From JAHRVQ01 sp051278195 (GTDB taxonomy: Bacteria; Pseudomonadota; Gammaproteobacteria; Pseudomonadales; Azotimanducaceae): a stretch of 64,000 bases of DNA. A program made the position numbers and the translations under genes. Numbering within the stretch: position 1 is the first letter of the stretch; every line of letters starts with the position of its first letter. Shown piece after piece: positions 53,745 through 62,658 of this stretch. The notes beneath the pieces are model-generated. The model did no database searches and was not told the origin of the DNA. It was given only the letters and a program-made list of their open reading frames with translations. Location of the stretch: NCBI GenBank assembly GCA_051278195.1, contig JBNMQM010000001.1, positions 310,001-374,000 on the forward strand, read 5' to 3'.

Positions 53745-54980
53745 CTAGTCAGACCGAAATTCGCGAATGGGTTTCCAGAACCACCAGATCAATGCAGTTG
53801 CAGTAATGGAAATAACGCCTCCGAGCACCATGGTGTTGCCTGCGCCGATCGCGCCTGCCCAGGTGCCAACCCAAATAGTACCGATGTTGTTGGCGCTTTG
53901 AGCTGCAAGGATCATTAGCGCATAAGCACGGCCGCGCATATGGTCCGGTGTTGTCAGCATGACTGTGGTTGCCCTAACTGCAACGGTGACGGCATCCGCT
54001 GCCCCTAGTAAGCCGATCATGAGCATGCCCAGCCAGAGTGAGTTGGCTAAGCCAAAACCGAATAGAATAAAGCCGTAAGCAAAAGAGGCATAGAGAACCA
54101 ACATGCCTTTGGCTTTATAGGCAACAAACAGTAACGCGACAAAAGAGCCGAGAATTGCGCCCAGAGAGTTTGCCGCACCCAACATGCCGGTTGCACTTGC
54201 GCCACCGGCGAATAATCCCAGCGCTAGTACCGGTAGAATTTCTCGATAGAAAGATGCCGTTGTGATGCCGATGTCGAGTAAAAATAGCCCTGGCAATATT
54301 GGGTGGCGAGCGACATATTCGAAACCCTTTTTTGTTTGTTCAAGTTGAGAGGGTTTTTCTTCATCGGTTTCTTGGCCAGCAGCAACCCCCTCCGCTTTGA
54401 CGAGAAAGGGCAGTAACGCTGCGCCTACCGCAATGGCAGCGGCAAGCAAAAACACTTCGGTTGATCCTGCGGTCACTGCGACAAATGCAAAAATTAGCGG
54501 GCCAATAACGGCTGCAGCATTTTGCGAAGCCGTATCGGTGGAGACGGCTAGCATCAATTTATCTTTAGGTATGACGATGGGCACCATTGCGGCCCGGCCC
54601 GGGCTTGCCAGCATGTGTGTCGCCGCCATGACCGCAATCGCCACATACATCAAAAAAGGTGTTAGAAGGTCGTTAGCATTGAGGATCCCGAGCGAGCACA
54701 TCACAATAGCCGAAGCTCCATAGGAGAAGCTCATCAGCTTTTTCCGGTCTATGCGATCGGCTAGGTTGCCGGCCCAGAGTGTGACCGGGAGCTGCACAAC
54801 TAACTGCACGACGCCAATCAAACCCACCAGATAAGCAGACCCTGTTTCGTCCAGCAACCATTGGGCCGTGCCGAGAATACGCATCCAGGACACGATGGAG
54901 CCGGACACTAGGATCAACCAGAGTGCGCGATAATCACGAAAACCAAAGGCTGCCCAGGGTTTGGACTTTCCAAAGCTCAC
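53745..54980 (-). CDS. MFS transporter (EntS-like MFS_3 type)
   Basis: 411 aa, GTG start, about 12 membrane segments. GNLADRIDRKKLMSFSYGAS is the loop 2-3 motif of MFS and FRDYRALWLI is the N-terminus typical of the enterobactin-exporter-like group. Likely an efflux carrier. Begins 3 bases after the upstream lipoprotein gene and 74 bases before the LanC-like gene. Confidence 0.9.
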   Translation of the reverse strand: MSFGKSKPWAAFGFRDYRALWLILVSGSIVSWMRILGTAQWLLDETGSAYLVGLIGVVQLVVQLPVTLWAGNLADRIDRKKLMSFSYGASAIVMCSLGILNANDLLTPFLMYVAIAVMAATHMLASPGRAAMVPIVIPKDKLMLAVSTDTASQNAAAVIGPLIFAFVAVTAGSTEVFLLAAAIAVGAALLPFLVKAEGVAAGQETDEEKPSQLEQTKKGFEYVARHPILPGLFLLDIGITTASFYREILPVLALGLFAGGASATGMLGAANSLGAILGSFVALLFVAYKAKGMLVLYASFAYGFILFGFGLANSLWLGMLMIGLLGAADAVTVAVRATTVMLTTPDHMRGRAYALMILAAQSANNIGTIWVGTWAGAIGAGNTMVLGGVISITATALIWWFWKPIREFRSD

Positions 54981-54983
54981 AAT

Positions 54984-55505
54984 TTATTGATCATCTAAAG
55001 TCATGATGACAAATGTCGGCGCGTCGTCTGGGTTGTCTTTGTTCTTACGCCAGAAGGGATACTTCTTCGCGAGGGCTTCTAGGCCCTTTTCAAATTCGTC
55101 TGGGTCGGTGACCAGTCTGATTTTTCGCGGGTAAAGCTTGTCGCCAATCTGGACTTCAACATTGGGGTTCTTGCTAACAATTCGATTCCAATATTTTCCT
55201 TCTGGAAATGTTTTTGGCTCGGCCATATAGATGGACGGTGTATAGAGCTTGTTGTCTGCCTCGGCAATGACGACGGTGACCGAATGTGGGATTTGATACC
55301 AGGGGTGCGTTTGGATAAAGATCTCTGGATGGTCGTTGGCAAATGACCAATCGTCGACCTTGGTTTCAACCAGCTCGCCTGAGACCCAGGTGCCGGGTCT
55401 GCGATCTTGTGGTTCACAGGCTGCTAGTAACATACAGGCTAGGACGAAAACGATTCGCGACAGTGTGCCCGTCAGCCGGCCGGTAGCGATGGAGATCTTG
55501 GTCAT
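54984..55505 (-). CDS. Hypothetical lipoprotein
   Basis: 173 aa. Signal peptide with lipobox LLAAC (Cys about 29). The mature part, WYQIPHSVTVVIAEADNKLY, YMAEPKTFPEGKYWNRIV, KNPNVEVQIGDKLYPRKIRL, resembles the split-barrel fold of deazaflavin or PNPOx-like nitroreductases, unusual for a lipoprotein; identity uncertain. First gene of a run with the MFS exporter and LanC-like protein. Confidence 0.78.
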   Translation of the reverse strand: MTKISIATGRLTGTLSRIVFVLACMLLAACEPQDRRPGTWVSGELVETKVDDWSFANDHPEIFIQTHPWYQIPHSVTVVIAEADNKLYTPSIYMAEPKTFPEGKYWNRIVSKNPNVEVQIGDKLYPRKIRLVTDPDEFEKGLEALAKKYPFWRKNKDNPDDAPTFVIMTLDDQ

Positions 55506-55653
55506 GGTTCATACTCTTTTAGTCGCGGGGGGAGTGTCTATCTCTCGTCGTTGTGTTGCAAGCCGGTAGATTAAGTCCGCTGGCTAAAACCGAAGTAGTC
55601 TGAAACGGGGTTCCCCTGTAGGATCTGTGAAGCAATGTATCAAGTTGAATACG

Positions 55654-56769
55654 ATGACAGATCAGAAAACTGCGGACGCTACTGACGATCCGCTTTCTCA
55701 CGGCGCTCTCTCGGGCGGACCATTGACCGGCGTTCGTATTTTGGACCTTTCGTCCGTTGTCTCTGGCCCTATGGCGGCGGTGATATTGGCGGACCAGGGC
55801 GCAGATGTTATTAAGGTTGAACCGCCCGGGTGGGGTGACGGGATTCGAGGTTTGGGCGCTAGCCGAAATGGCTTGTCGGCAATTTTTTCTTTGATCAATC
55901 GAAACAAACGTTCTGTTGGTATCAACTTAAAGCACCCGGAAGGCCAACGGTTAGTGAAGTTGCTGGCGGGTACTGCCGATGTCGTTTTGCAAAATTATCG
56001 GCCTGGTAAAATGGCGCGGCTTGGGCTTGGCTTCGAGGACCTTGCTGCTTGCAACAGTGATCTTATCTACGCCTCTATCTCTGGCATGGGAGAGGTGGGT
56101 CCGTATGCCGAACAAAAAGTCTATGACTATGTCATTCAAGGTATGAGTGGTGCTTTAGATGCACAAGCGGAAAACGGCGAACCCAAGATGATGCGCACGA
56201 TCGTGTATGACAAGGTCACAGCGTTGACCACGGCGCAGGCCATCACAGCAGCGCTTTATGCCAGAGAGAAGGGCGCTGGTGGACAACATTTAAAAATTGC
56301 CATGTTACATGCAGGGATCTATTTCAACTGGCCTGACCTGATGTGGAACTATAGCTTTAAGGGGGATGACGTGCAGATGGCTGGTGATCTTGCGGACATG
56401 TATGAAATCAGCCATGCCAAAGATGGGGCCATCGTCTCTCATCATCTCGGTGCAGATACGTCGGAATATAGCACCGCGGACCTGCTCGCAATTCTTGCGG
56501 AAAATGACATTCCTGTTTCCAGAGTGAATTCACGTCACGAGGTTCCGGATGATCCCCAGGTGAAGGCTTTAGGTCTACTGGAAGAGCTAGATCATCCGCG
56601 CGGTGGGCGGATGCAACTGCCCAAAGCGCCGGTCACCTTCTCAAAGACGCCTGCTCAGCATCGATATCACTCGCCGGAAGTTGGTCAGCATACGGTCGAG
56701 GTTTTGACCGAGCTAGGATTGGAAATGGATGATATGCGAGCGCTGGCGCAAGAGGGCGCAATCGGATGA
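55654..56769 (+). CDS. CaiB/BaiF-family CoA transferase
   Basis: 371 aa from ATG 55654; an in-frame GTG at 55627 would add 9 residues. Class III CoA transferase motifs: GVRILDLSSVVSGPMAA, DVIKVEPPGWGDGIRG, NRNKRSVGINLKHPEG, YASISGMGEVGPYAEQ, YDYVIQGMSG. Moves CoA between carboxylic acids; substrate unknown. Fits with other acyl-CoA and lipid genes around it. Confidence 0.92.
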   Translation: MTDQKTADATDDPLSHGALSGGPLTGVRILDLSSVVSGPMAAVILADQGADVIKVEPPGWGDGIRGLGASRNGLSAIFSLINRNKRSVGINLKHPEGQRLVKLLAGTADVVLQNYRPGKMARLGLGFEDLAACNSDLIYASISGMGEVGPYAEQKVYDYVIQGMSGALDAQAENGEPKMMRTIVYDKVTALTTAQAITAALYAREKGAGGQHLKIAMLHAGIYFNWPDLMWNYSFKGDDVQMAGDLADMYEISHAKDGAIVSHHLGADTSEYSTADLLAILAENDIPVSRVNSRHEVPDDPQVKALGLLEELDHPRGGRMQLPKAPVTFSKTPAQHRYHSPEVGQHTVEVLTELGLEMDDMRALAQEGAIG

Positions 56770-56804
56770 TCGCGTCCTCTTTAGATGGGCCGGTAGCTAA
56801 AGCC

Positions 56805-57395
56805 TTATAGTTGTGCGGCGTCCGCCACTAAATCGGTATGCCCTTCCATATCGAAAGACATAATGACGAGGTCACGGGGCGTGCCATTTCTGTCTTCAAC
56901 ATAGTCTGCTAACAGCGCTTCTGGGACAAATCCAAGGTGTCTAAAGGCCGCCTGGGCACCGTGCTGGTCGGATGTCATGTTGGCCATGAGCTTCTTAACA
57001 CCGATGCCGCGCGCGACATCAAAAATCTCAGATGTCATGCGCTTGCCAAGCCCACGCGAGCGGTAGGTTTTGTTGACATTGATGCGCAGTTCACCCACTC
57101 GGCGAGTCCAAGGCGCTATGTCCCTGTGCACCGTGGCGTAGCCAACGAGGCCGTCGCTATCGTAAGCCAGGATAGTTGTGGATGAGCCGAGCTTCGTATT
57201 TTGCACCCAGTCATCAATGACATTTGGTTGAGTGAGATCAAGGCGAAGAAACAATAGATCTTCCATTGGCAGTGCTTGTGCAAACGCGAGAATGTCGTCT
57301 CGTTCTGCAGCCGTCATCAAGCGAAACTCGATTTCAGCGCCATCTGCTAGGGTGACTGTTTTGGGATAGCGTTCTGACAAATTCATATCTGACAT
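56805..57395 (-). CDS. GNAT-family N-acetyltransferase
   Basis: 196 aa. Acetyl-CoA loop RSRGLGKRMTSEIFDVAR and the strand VGYATVHRD are GNAT features; start MNLSERYPKTVTLADGAEIEFRLMTAAE region is typical of the family. Target unknown. Begins 2 bases after the stop of the wax-ester synthase gene, so the pair is probably co-expressed. Confidence 0.88.
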   Translation of the reverse strand: MSDMNLSERYPKTVTLADGAEIEFRLMTAAERDDILAFAQALPMEDLLFLRLDLTQPNVIDDWVQNTKLGSSTTILAYDSDGLVGYATVHRDIAPWTRRVGELRINVNKTYRSRGLGKRMTSEIFDVARGIGVKKLMANMTSDQHGAQAAFRHLGFVPEALLADYVEDRNGTPRDLVIMSFDMEGHTDLVADAAQL

Positions 57396-57397
57396 GT

Positions 57398-58861
57398 TTA
57401 TTCCGGGTTTGCTTGTTGGATGGCTTCGTTCTTCTCCTGCGCAAGCCTTAATAGATCAAGGAACACCTCATCAGCGGCGTTCACGATCGTCTCAAGGTCT
57501 GGCAGGAGGCGCGGTTCACAAATGAAATTAAAAAAAAGTTGTTTGTTGTAGCTCAGGATCGTCGCACTAAAACCCGTAGTACCGGTCAATACGAGTAAGC
57601 CGATTTGATCGGTCAGTTCCGCGCCACAGAGATATTGAGGTACCTGCACACCTGGCACATTGGTACAAACGAAGTTAACACCGGGGTTTGGCGGTCGTCC
57701 GCCAAAACTCGGCATGATTGGCAAGGGTAACCTTGCTGCAAGCGCAGTGGGGTCGAATTGTGTGCCCACGAGTTGTGACGCCATCATGCCAGTTGGTGGA
57801 AATTCCGGCAGCGTGTCTTGCATTTGTGTCAGCGCCTGCGCCTCTCCAGCAGCTTTAATACGTTCGGTTTCGGCAATGACGGCATGCAGGCGGTCTTCTG
57901 TCCCCATGGGCCAAGCGGGGAACATAGGGAAGATCCCAGACACCTGATTGCCAAGAGCACCTTTTTGATCTTCGGTGCGGACGTTCACTGGGCACATAAT
58001 ACGCATGTGTTGATCTGCGACGTTTTCGCCATGGCTATCGATATATCGAGCCACCGCTTCAGACACAACGGCCAACACAACATCGTTTATTGTGCCGCCC
58101 AGGTGACGCCGAATCTCGCGAATCTCAGAAAAGGGTTTCTTCAGCCAAGCGACTCGTCGTCTCGGACCTACCATGCCGGCGTTAAAGGGCGCGGTAATGG
58201 CAGGCTGTGAAACAAACCGGTTCATGATCTCAGTGGCTTTTTGCACTTTTTGCCATTGTGCTGGCAGGTCGCTGACCGCAGCTCTTGGGCTGAACTTTGT
58301 CAGTGACTCAATGTTTTCTCGAACAGCCTCGGTGAATAGTTCGCTCGCGCTTGGTGGCGTTTCGGGTACCCATGGGGTTTTAGGCGGTGGTGGTGCCGCG
58401 GGGTTTTTTTCAAATGAATACATGATCATTTGCAGCTCAATACTTGATGCGCCATCAATCAATGCATGGTGTGTCTGCTGCAGTAACAAAGTTTTACCGG
58501 GCACACCGGTGTACACCACGATGCGCCACAGAGGGATAGTCCGGTCTAATAGGGCTTCATTCATAGTCACCGCTTCATTGACGCCGTCTTCAATAGAGGA
58601 GCCAGCAGGCAGTTGGTGATGAATAATATGGTTGGTAAGATCAAATTGGTCGTCATCCACCCATTTTGGATGGCCCACGCTGAACGGGATCTGCGCCAAT
58701 TTGCGTCTAAATACCGGGATCAAGTGAATGCGTGCTTGCATCCACTGCATGACATTCTCGTAAGGGACTTCGTCATCCAATACATACACGCCGGCGATAT
58801 GCATCGGTCCGCTTGCGGATTCCATATAGATAAATGAAGCATCAGTTTGTGTCAGTCGCAT
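57398..58861 (-). CDS. Wax ester synthase / diacylglycerol acyltransferase
   Basis: 487 aa, usual length. Catalytic HHALIDG (H131, H132, D136, G137), plus conserved LQQT before it, NDVVLAVVS and NVPG near the C-terminus. Joins acyl-CoA to alcohols or diacylglycerol, making wax esters or triacylglycerol that accumulate as inclusions. A carbon reserve that complements cyanophycin. ATG at 58861. Divergent from an SDR gene that could supply or process fatty substrates (inference). Confidence 0.94.
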   Translation of the reverse strand: MRLTQTDASFIYMESASGPMHIAGVYVLDDEVPYENVMQWMQARIHLIPVFRRKLAQIPFSVGHPKWVDDDQFDLTNHIIHHQLPAGSSIEDGVNEAVTMNEALLDRTIPLWRIVVYTGVPGKTLLLQQTHHALIDGASSIELQMIMYSFEKNPAAPPPPKTPWVPETPPSASELFTEAVRENIESLTKFSPRAAVSDLPAQWQKVQKATEIMNRFVSQPAITAPFNAGMVGPRRRVAWLKKPFSEIREIRRHLGGTINDVVLAVVSEAVARYIDSHGENVADQHMRIMCPVNVRTEDQKGALGNQVSGIFPMFPAWPMGTEDRLHAVIAETERIKAAGEAQALTQMQDTLPEFPPTGMMASQLVGTQFDPTALAARLPLPIMPSFGGRPPNPGVNFVCTNVPGVQVPQYLCGAELTDQIGLLVLTGTTGFSATILSYNKQLFFNFICEPRLLPDLETIVNAADEVFLDLLRLAQEKNEAIQQANPE

Positions 58862-58993
58862 GAGAGTCCCCTCCCTCAGGGATGCCCACTATGCTCCTGA
58901 GGATAAGGCAGGTCAACGCACTCGTTAGATTGTGCCAAACAATGTAGGCTCGTCTTTATTGTTGCCGACATTTATGGCTTAAAGAGGGTTCGC

Positions 58994-59836
58994 ATGAAAG
59001 ATGTTGTAGGAAAAGTTGCCGTTATTACGGGTGGCGCCAGCGGTTTGGGATTAGCCATGGCTCGGTCATTCACAGCCGCAGGCATGAAGGTTGTCATCGC
59101 TGACATTGAAGATAAAGCTCTAGAGGCCGCAAGAATTGAGTTTCAGGACACCAATGCAGATGTCATTACTCTCAAGGTTGACGTGACAGACCGTGAAGCG
59201 ATGCAGCAGGCGGCAGATGAAACCATAGCAGCGTTTGGCAAGGTCCATGTGCTTTGTAACAATGCCGGTGTTGCCCTGAGTGGCAACATTCTCGAAATGG
59301 CCTATAAAGATTGGGATTGGGTGATGCGGGTCAATCTTGATGGCGTGATTAACGGCATGGTCACGTTTGGACCACTGATCAAGTCCCATGGTGAGGGTGG
59401 CCACGTGGTGAATACCGCGTCCATGGCGGGTCAGGTCGGGATGCGGGGTTTGAGTGTTTACAATACCACTAAGTTTGCGGTTGTTGGCATGTCAGAAGCC
59501 ATGCGCGGGGATCTGGAACCATTTGGTATTGGTGCTTCGGTACTCTGTCCAGGCTTTGTTGAAACGGATATCTACTCGTCGGAACGAAATCGTCCCGATG
59601 CATTCGGTGGTGAAGATGCGTCCAAATTTGCTCTGGACCCAGATACAAAGATCAGTGAATTGCCGGGTATGCTGCCAGCTCAGGTCATTGGTGACATGGT
59701 GCTGCATGCGATCCAAAACGATGTGTTCTATATTCTGAGCCACAGTGAGTTGAAAGAGGCGGTTTCCGTGCGCAGCCAAAACTTAAGTGACGCGTTTGAT
59801 CTTTGGAGCAAGTATCGACAGACGCACAACATTTAG
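58994..59836 (+). CDS. Short-chain dehydrogenase/reductase
   Basis: 280 aa. Classical SDR motifs: TGGASGLGLA (NAD(P)-binding), NNAG, Ser in NTASMAG, YNTTK (Y-x-x-x-K). ADIED after beta2 suggests NAD preference. Substrate unknown, perhaps a fatty or alcoholic compound given the divergent wax-ester synthase. Preceded by AAAGAGGG. Confidence 0.94.
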   Translation: MKDVVGKVAVITGGASGLGLAMARSFTAAGMKVVIADIEDKALEAARIEFQDTNADVITLKVDVTDREAMQQAADETIAAFGKVHVLCNNAGVALSGNILEMAYKDWDWVMRVNLDGVINGMVTFGPLIKSHGEGGHVVNTASMAGQVGMRGLSVYNTTKFAVVGMSEAMRGDLEPFGIGASVLCPGFVETDIYSSERNRPDAFGGEDASKFALDPDTKISELPGMLPAQVIGDMVLHAIQNDVFYILSHSELKEAVSVRSQNLSDAFDLWSKYRQTHNI

Positions 59837-59914
59837 AAGCAATAGTTTAACTGTCATTAATAGCTGTGACCGGAACTACATTCGCAAGCATGTTTAAAAC
59901 AACAGGCTAAAACA

Positions 59915-60382
59915 ATGACTAAAACAATGGATTGGAAGAATAACGGCATCAAGGTGGTATCTGGTGATCATCTTGATGCAAATACGCCGCAAAGCCCAGG
60001 CATGGATAGGGCCGCCGCGATCACCCACGCGACGGCAGGTGCTAACAAGTTGTGGGCCGGCACGGTGGAAATTCATCCAGATGCTAAAACGGGTGCTCAT
60101 CACCATGGTGCGCTTGAAAGTATTATTTACATTATTAGCGGTCGGGCGCGAATGCGCTGGGGCGAAAAGTTAGAGTATGTTTGCGAGGCAGGGCCTGGGG
60201 ATTTTATCTTTGTGCCGCCCTATGTGCCGCATCAGGAAATTAATGCCTGCGAGGACGAAGCTTTGCAGTGCGTTCTGGTTCGGAGCGATCAAGACGCAGT
60301 GGTCATTAATTTGGATATCCCGGTGGTTGAAGATCCAGCCGGTCTGCATTGGATTGATCCCATTCATGCCGCACCGGAGTAG
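59915..60382 (+). CDS. Cupin-domain protein
   Basis: 155 aa. Cupin motif 1 in GAHHHGALESIIYIISGRA with three His and a Glu, motif 2 in PGDFIFVPPYVPHQEIN (His). Metal-binding small-molecule enzyme or sensor; function unknown. Starts 78 bases after the SDR gene on the same strand and converges with a TIGR02647 gene. Confidence 0.88.
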   Translation: MTKTMDWKNNGIKVVSGDHLDANTPQSPGMDRAAAITHATAGANKLWAGTVEIHPDAKTGAHHHGALESIIYIISGRARMRWGEKLEYVCEAGPGDFIFVPPYVPHQEINACEDEALQCVLVRSDQDAVVINLDIPVVEDPAGLHWIDPIHAAPE

Positions 60383-60408
60383 CTGCGCCCAATTAATGGG
60401 TCCGCGGC

Positions 60409-60648
60409 TCAGTCGTCCGAATGCAGTACTCGGATCAGAATTTGTGCGTGCTCTGCTGCCTGCATACCCAAAGGCGTTAAGTAGCCGCCGTCAATCTGGG
60501 TGACTAACTCCTTTTCAAAAAGGCGTTTTGCCGAAGCAATCCTTGCCGGTGCTGCTTCGTGATGAATTTTGAGTCCAGCCTGGGAGCTATCGAGCGTGAA
60601 CAGGTTTAACAACTCAAGGTCGGCGAAAAATGCTTCGTTCAATATCAA
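60409..60648 (-). CDS. TIGR02647 family protein
   Basis: 79 aa. The pattern LELLNLFTLDSSQAGLKIHH, RIASAKRLFEKELV and GGYLTPLGMQAAEHA is characteristic of this small gammaproteobacterial family, likely a winged-helix fold. Function unknown. Minus strand, downstream of the receiver-domain gene. Confidence 0.88.
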   Translation of the reverse strand: MILNEAFFADLELLNLFTLDSSQAGLKIHHEAAPARIASAKRLFEKELVTQIDGGYLTPLGMQAAEHAQILIRVLHSDD

Positions 60649-60725
60649 GGTAGCTTCCAGGTTGAGATGGATATTCCGAGGCTATCATGGACACGGTGGA
60701 TATTGGTATCTAATGCGCTATGCGG

Positions 60726-61046
60726 CTATTCAATAGCCTGCAAAGCTTCAGTCGCTGTCTTGAGTTGTTTGAGGCCAAATGGTTTGCTGAGATAGTGAGC
60801 ATGGTGGTCATCTACTGGTATTTCTTTAGCTTCAGGGTCGTAGCCACTGATGATCAAAATCGGTAGTTTGGCGCTCTGTTGCCGGATGCTCTGCAAACAT
60901 TGCCACCCATTCATTTTCGGCATATTGATATCGAGCGTGACCAACACAATAGAAGCCTTGTGCAATTCGAAAAGTACCAGGCACTCTTCGTCGTCAGCCG
61001 CCTCAATCACGTCGAAATCCAGGCCCTCGTAAGAAGCCTTGAGCAT
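60726..61046 (-). CDS. Response-regulator receiver domain, apparently short at the N-terminus
   Basis: 106 aa from ATG 61046. Phospho-acceptor Asp in VTLDINMPKMNG, then ILIISGY and the Lys in LSKPFG. The frame upstream continues with KGLVLITDDEPIIRH, which supplies the missing beta1 and acidic pair, back to a stop at 61098-61100, but has no ATG, GTG or TTG. Loss of one A from the AAAAA run would join it to a GTG start at 61105. So it is either a frameshifted gene or one with a rare start. No output domain. Confidence 0.8.
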   Translation of the reverse strand: MLKASYEGLDFDVIEAADDEECLVLFELHKASIVLVTLDINMPKMNGWQCLQSIRQQSAKLPILIISGYDPEAKEIPVDDHHAHYLSKPFGLKQLKTATEALQAIE

Positions 61047-61191
61047 GTGCCGGATAATCGGTTCGTCGTCAGTGATAAGTACAAGACCTTTTTGCGTCTA
61101 TCACTTCGATATCATCCTGCAATGCGGGCTAGATCAAAGGTATTCTGGTTACCATTTTGGTTGTGCGGGTGTCGCGAATCAACCAGTATCG

Positions 61192-61728
61192 TTAAGTTCT
61201 ACCCGGCCAGTTTGGGTTGGTGCCTCCATCGACATCAACATCTGCGCCGGCATCGACATCAACGTCTGGTCTGAAATTTTTCTCGATACCGCGAATAAAG
61301 TTTCGCAAAATTTGGTCTTTGCATTCTCGATAGTGTTTGTGGGTTTTCTTTCGAGAGAATGCGCTCAGCTCAGGTTTGCTCATCACAAAGTCAGCGAGCC
61401 GCATGATGGCCAACACATCTTCTGCTCTCAGGTCGAGTGCGATTCTGAGTTTCATCAAGATGATGTTGTTGTTGAGTACGTCTTCCACCGCTGGAGCAGC
61501 ACCTTCCTTTTTGCCGCGCATTTCGTTTATAAAGCCGTTAAGGAAGTAGGCCAAGGTTTTGTCGTCACACTCTTGTTGTGCCGGGTCGGCTTCCTTTTTG
61601 AGCCAATCGCTCACCTGACTGCGACTAACGGATAGATCTGCCTGAGAGAAAATAGCGATCATCTTTGAATCTGAAAAATCAAATGCGTAGCGGAGGCTGC
61701 GAAGGATATCGTTGTTGTTGATAGGTAT
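61192..61728 (-). CDS. yehS: DUF1456 family protein (YehS-like), unusual start codon
   Basis: Two DUF1456 repeats: NNNDILRSLRYAFDFSDSKM and NNNIILMKLRIALDLRAEDV. The first repeat lies upstream of the first ATG (61662), with no ATG, GTG or TTG between it and a stop, so start is probably ATA at 61728 (PINNND follows; CAGGG upstream) or a start mutation. From the ATG only 156 aa remain. The C-terminal tail has a DVDVDAGADVDVDGG repeat. E. coli YehS is of similar length. Function unknown. Follows the CvfB-like gene on the minus strand. Confidence 0.8.
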   Translation of the reverse strand: MPINNNDILRSLRYAFDFSDSKMIAIFSQADLSVSRSQVSDWLKKEADPAQQECDDKTLAYFLNGFINEMRGKKEGAAPAVEDVLNNNIILMKLRIALDLRAEDVLAIMRLADFVMSKPELSAFSRKKTHKHYRECKDQILRNFIRGIEKNFRPDVDVDAGADVDVDGGTNPNWPGRT

Positions 61729-61758
61729 GCCCTGTTTTGTTTGAGGTTCTGGTTGGGG

Positions 61759-62598
61759 TTATAAATCGTTCCGAAGGTGGATGCCATCGGCTTCAATGGT
61801 GATAACACGTTTGGCATAGAGACCACCGATAGTTTTCTTGAAGGACTTTTTGCTCATGCCAAATAGCCGTTGTATAAGCTCCGGGTCGGACTTGTCATGG
61901 ACGCCAGCAAAACCATCGTTATCGTTCAGGTAGTTGAGGATGGTGGCGGTGTACTTGTCTCGGGTCTCCGGTGCTTGCTTTAGCACAAGGTCAATTCTGC
62001 CGTCAGCTCTGACGTACTTGATGACGCCTACTTTAGATTGGCCGAAGCTAAGTCGTTCGTTTACTTCGTTTTTGTATAGCAGTCCCCAGTGACTGTGATT
62101 CACGATTGCCTTGAATCCCAGATCAGTACTGTTAGCGATAATCAGATCAACAGACTGACCGACGGTGAACTCGTGCGGTGCATCATCATCCAGAAACTTT
62201 TCAATTTTCGATGACGCTGTAATGCGACCGTCAGCCTGATTGACGTAAACATAAACCAAGTAGGAGTGACCTGCTTCCATCGGTTTGTGCTGTTCGCCGA
62301 AAGGCACAAGTAAGTCCTTGTCTAGCCCCCAATCGAGAAAAGCACCAAAACCGGTATCTGCAATGACCGGTAAATAGGCGAATCGCCCCACCTCAACCTT
62401 GGGTGTTTGGGTGGTGGCAATCAGTAGGGAGTCAGAATCGTGATACAAAAAAACCATCAAGTAATCGCCCACAGCCAAATCGTGGCTGCAATGCTTCCTT
62501 GGCAAAAGTACTTCGCCTAGATCTTCCGCATCAACGTAAGCACCTTGGGGGGTCAACTTCACGACCTCTAGGTTATAGGTTTGTCCGATGCTCAACAT
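61759..62598 (-). CDS. cvfB: CvfB-like S1 RNA-binding protein
   Basis: 279 aa. Tandem S1-like OB folds (about 1-65, 66-130, 145-210) followed by a winged-helix end (SKKSFKKTIGGLYAKRVITIE). Similar to CvfB/YitL of Firmicutes, an RNA-binding regulator also common in Gammaproteobacteria. Cytoplasmic. First gene of a minus-strand run ending in the TIGR02647 gene. Confidence 0.9.
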   Translation of the reverse strand: MLSIGQTYNLEVVKLTPQGAYVDAEDLGEVLLPRKHCSHDLAVGDYLMVFLYHDSDSLLIATTQTPKVEVGRFAYLPVIADTGFGAFLDWGLDKDLLVPFGEQHKPMEAGHSYLVYVYVNQADGRITASSKIEKFLDDDAPHEFTVGQSVDLIIANSTDLGFKAIVNHSHWGLLYKNEVNERLSFGQSKVGVIKYVRADGRIDLVLKQAPETRDKYTATILNYLNDNDGFAGVHDKSDPELIQRLFGMSKKSFKKTIGGLYAKRVITIEADGIHLRNDL

Positions 62599-62658
62599 GA
62601 TTGTGTCTCTAATGTGGGATGCCCTGACTTCAAGCGAAGATGCCTAACGTCTTATGTA

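Noticed and set aside
55519..55701. 60-aa Ser/Thr/Cys-containing peptide as a lanthipeptide precursor
   Set aside because: Overlaps the CaiB start antisense, lacks leader motifs, and no dehydratase is present.
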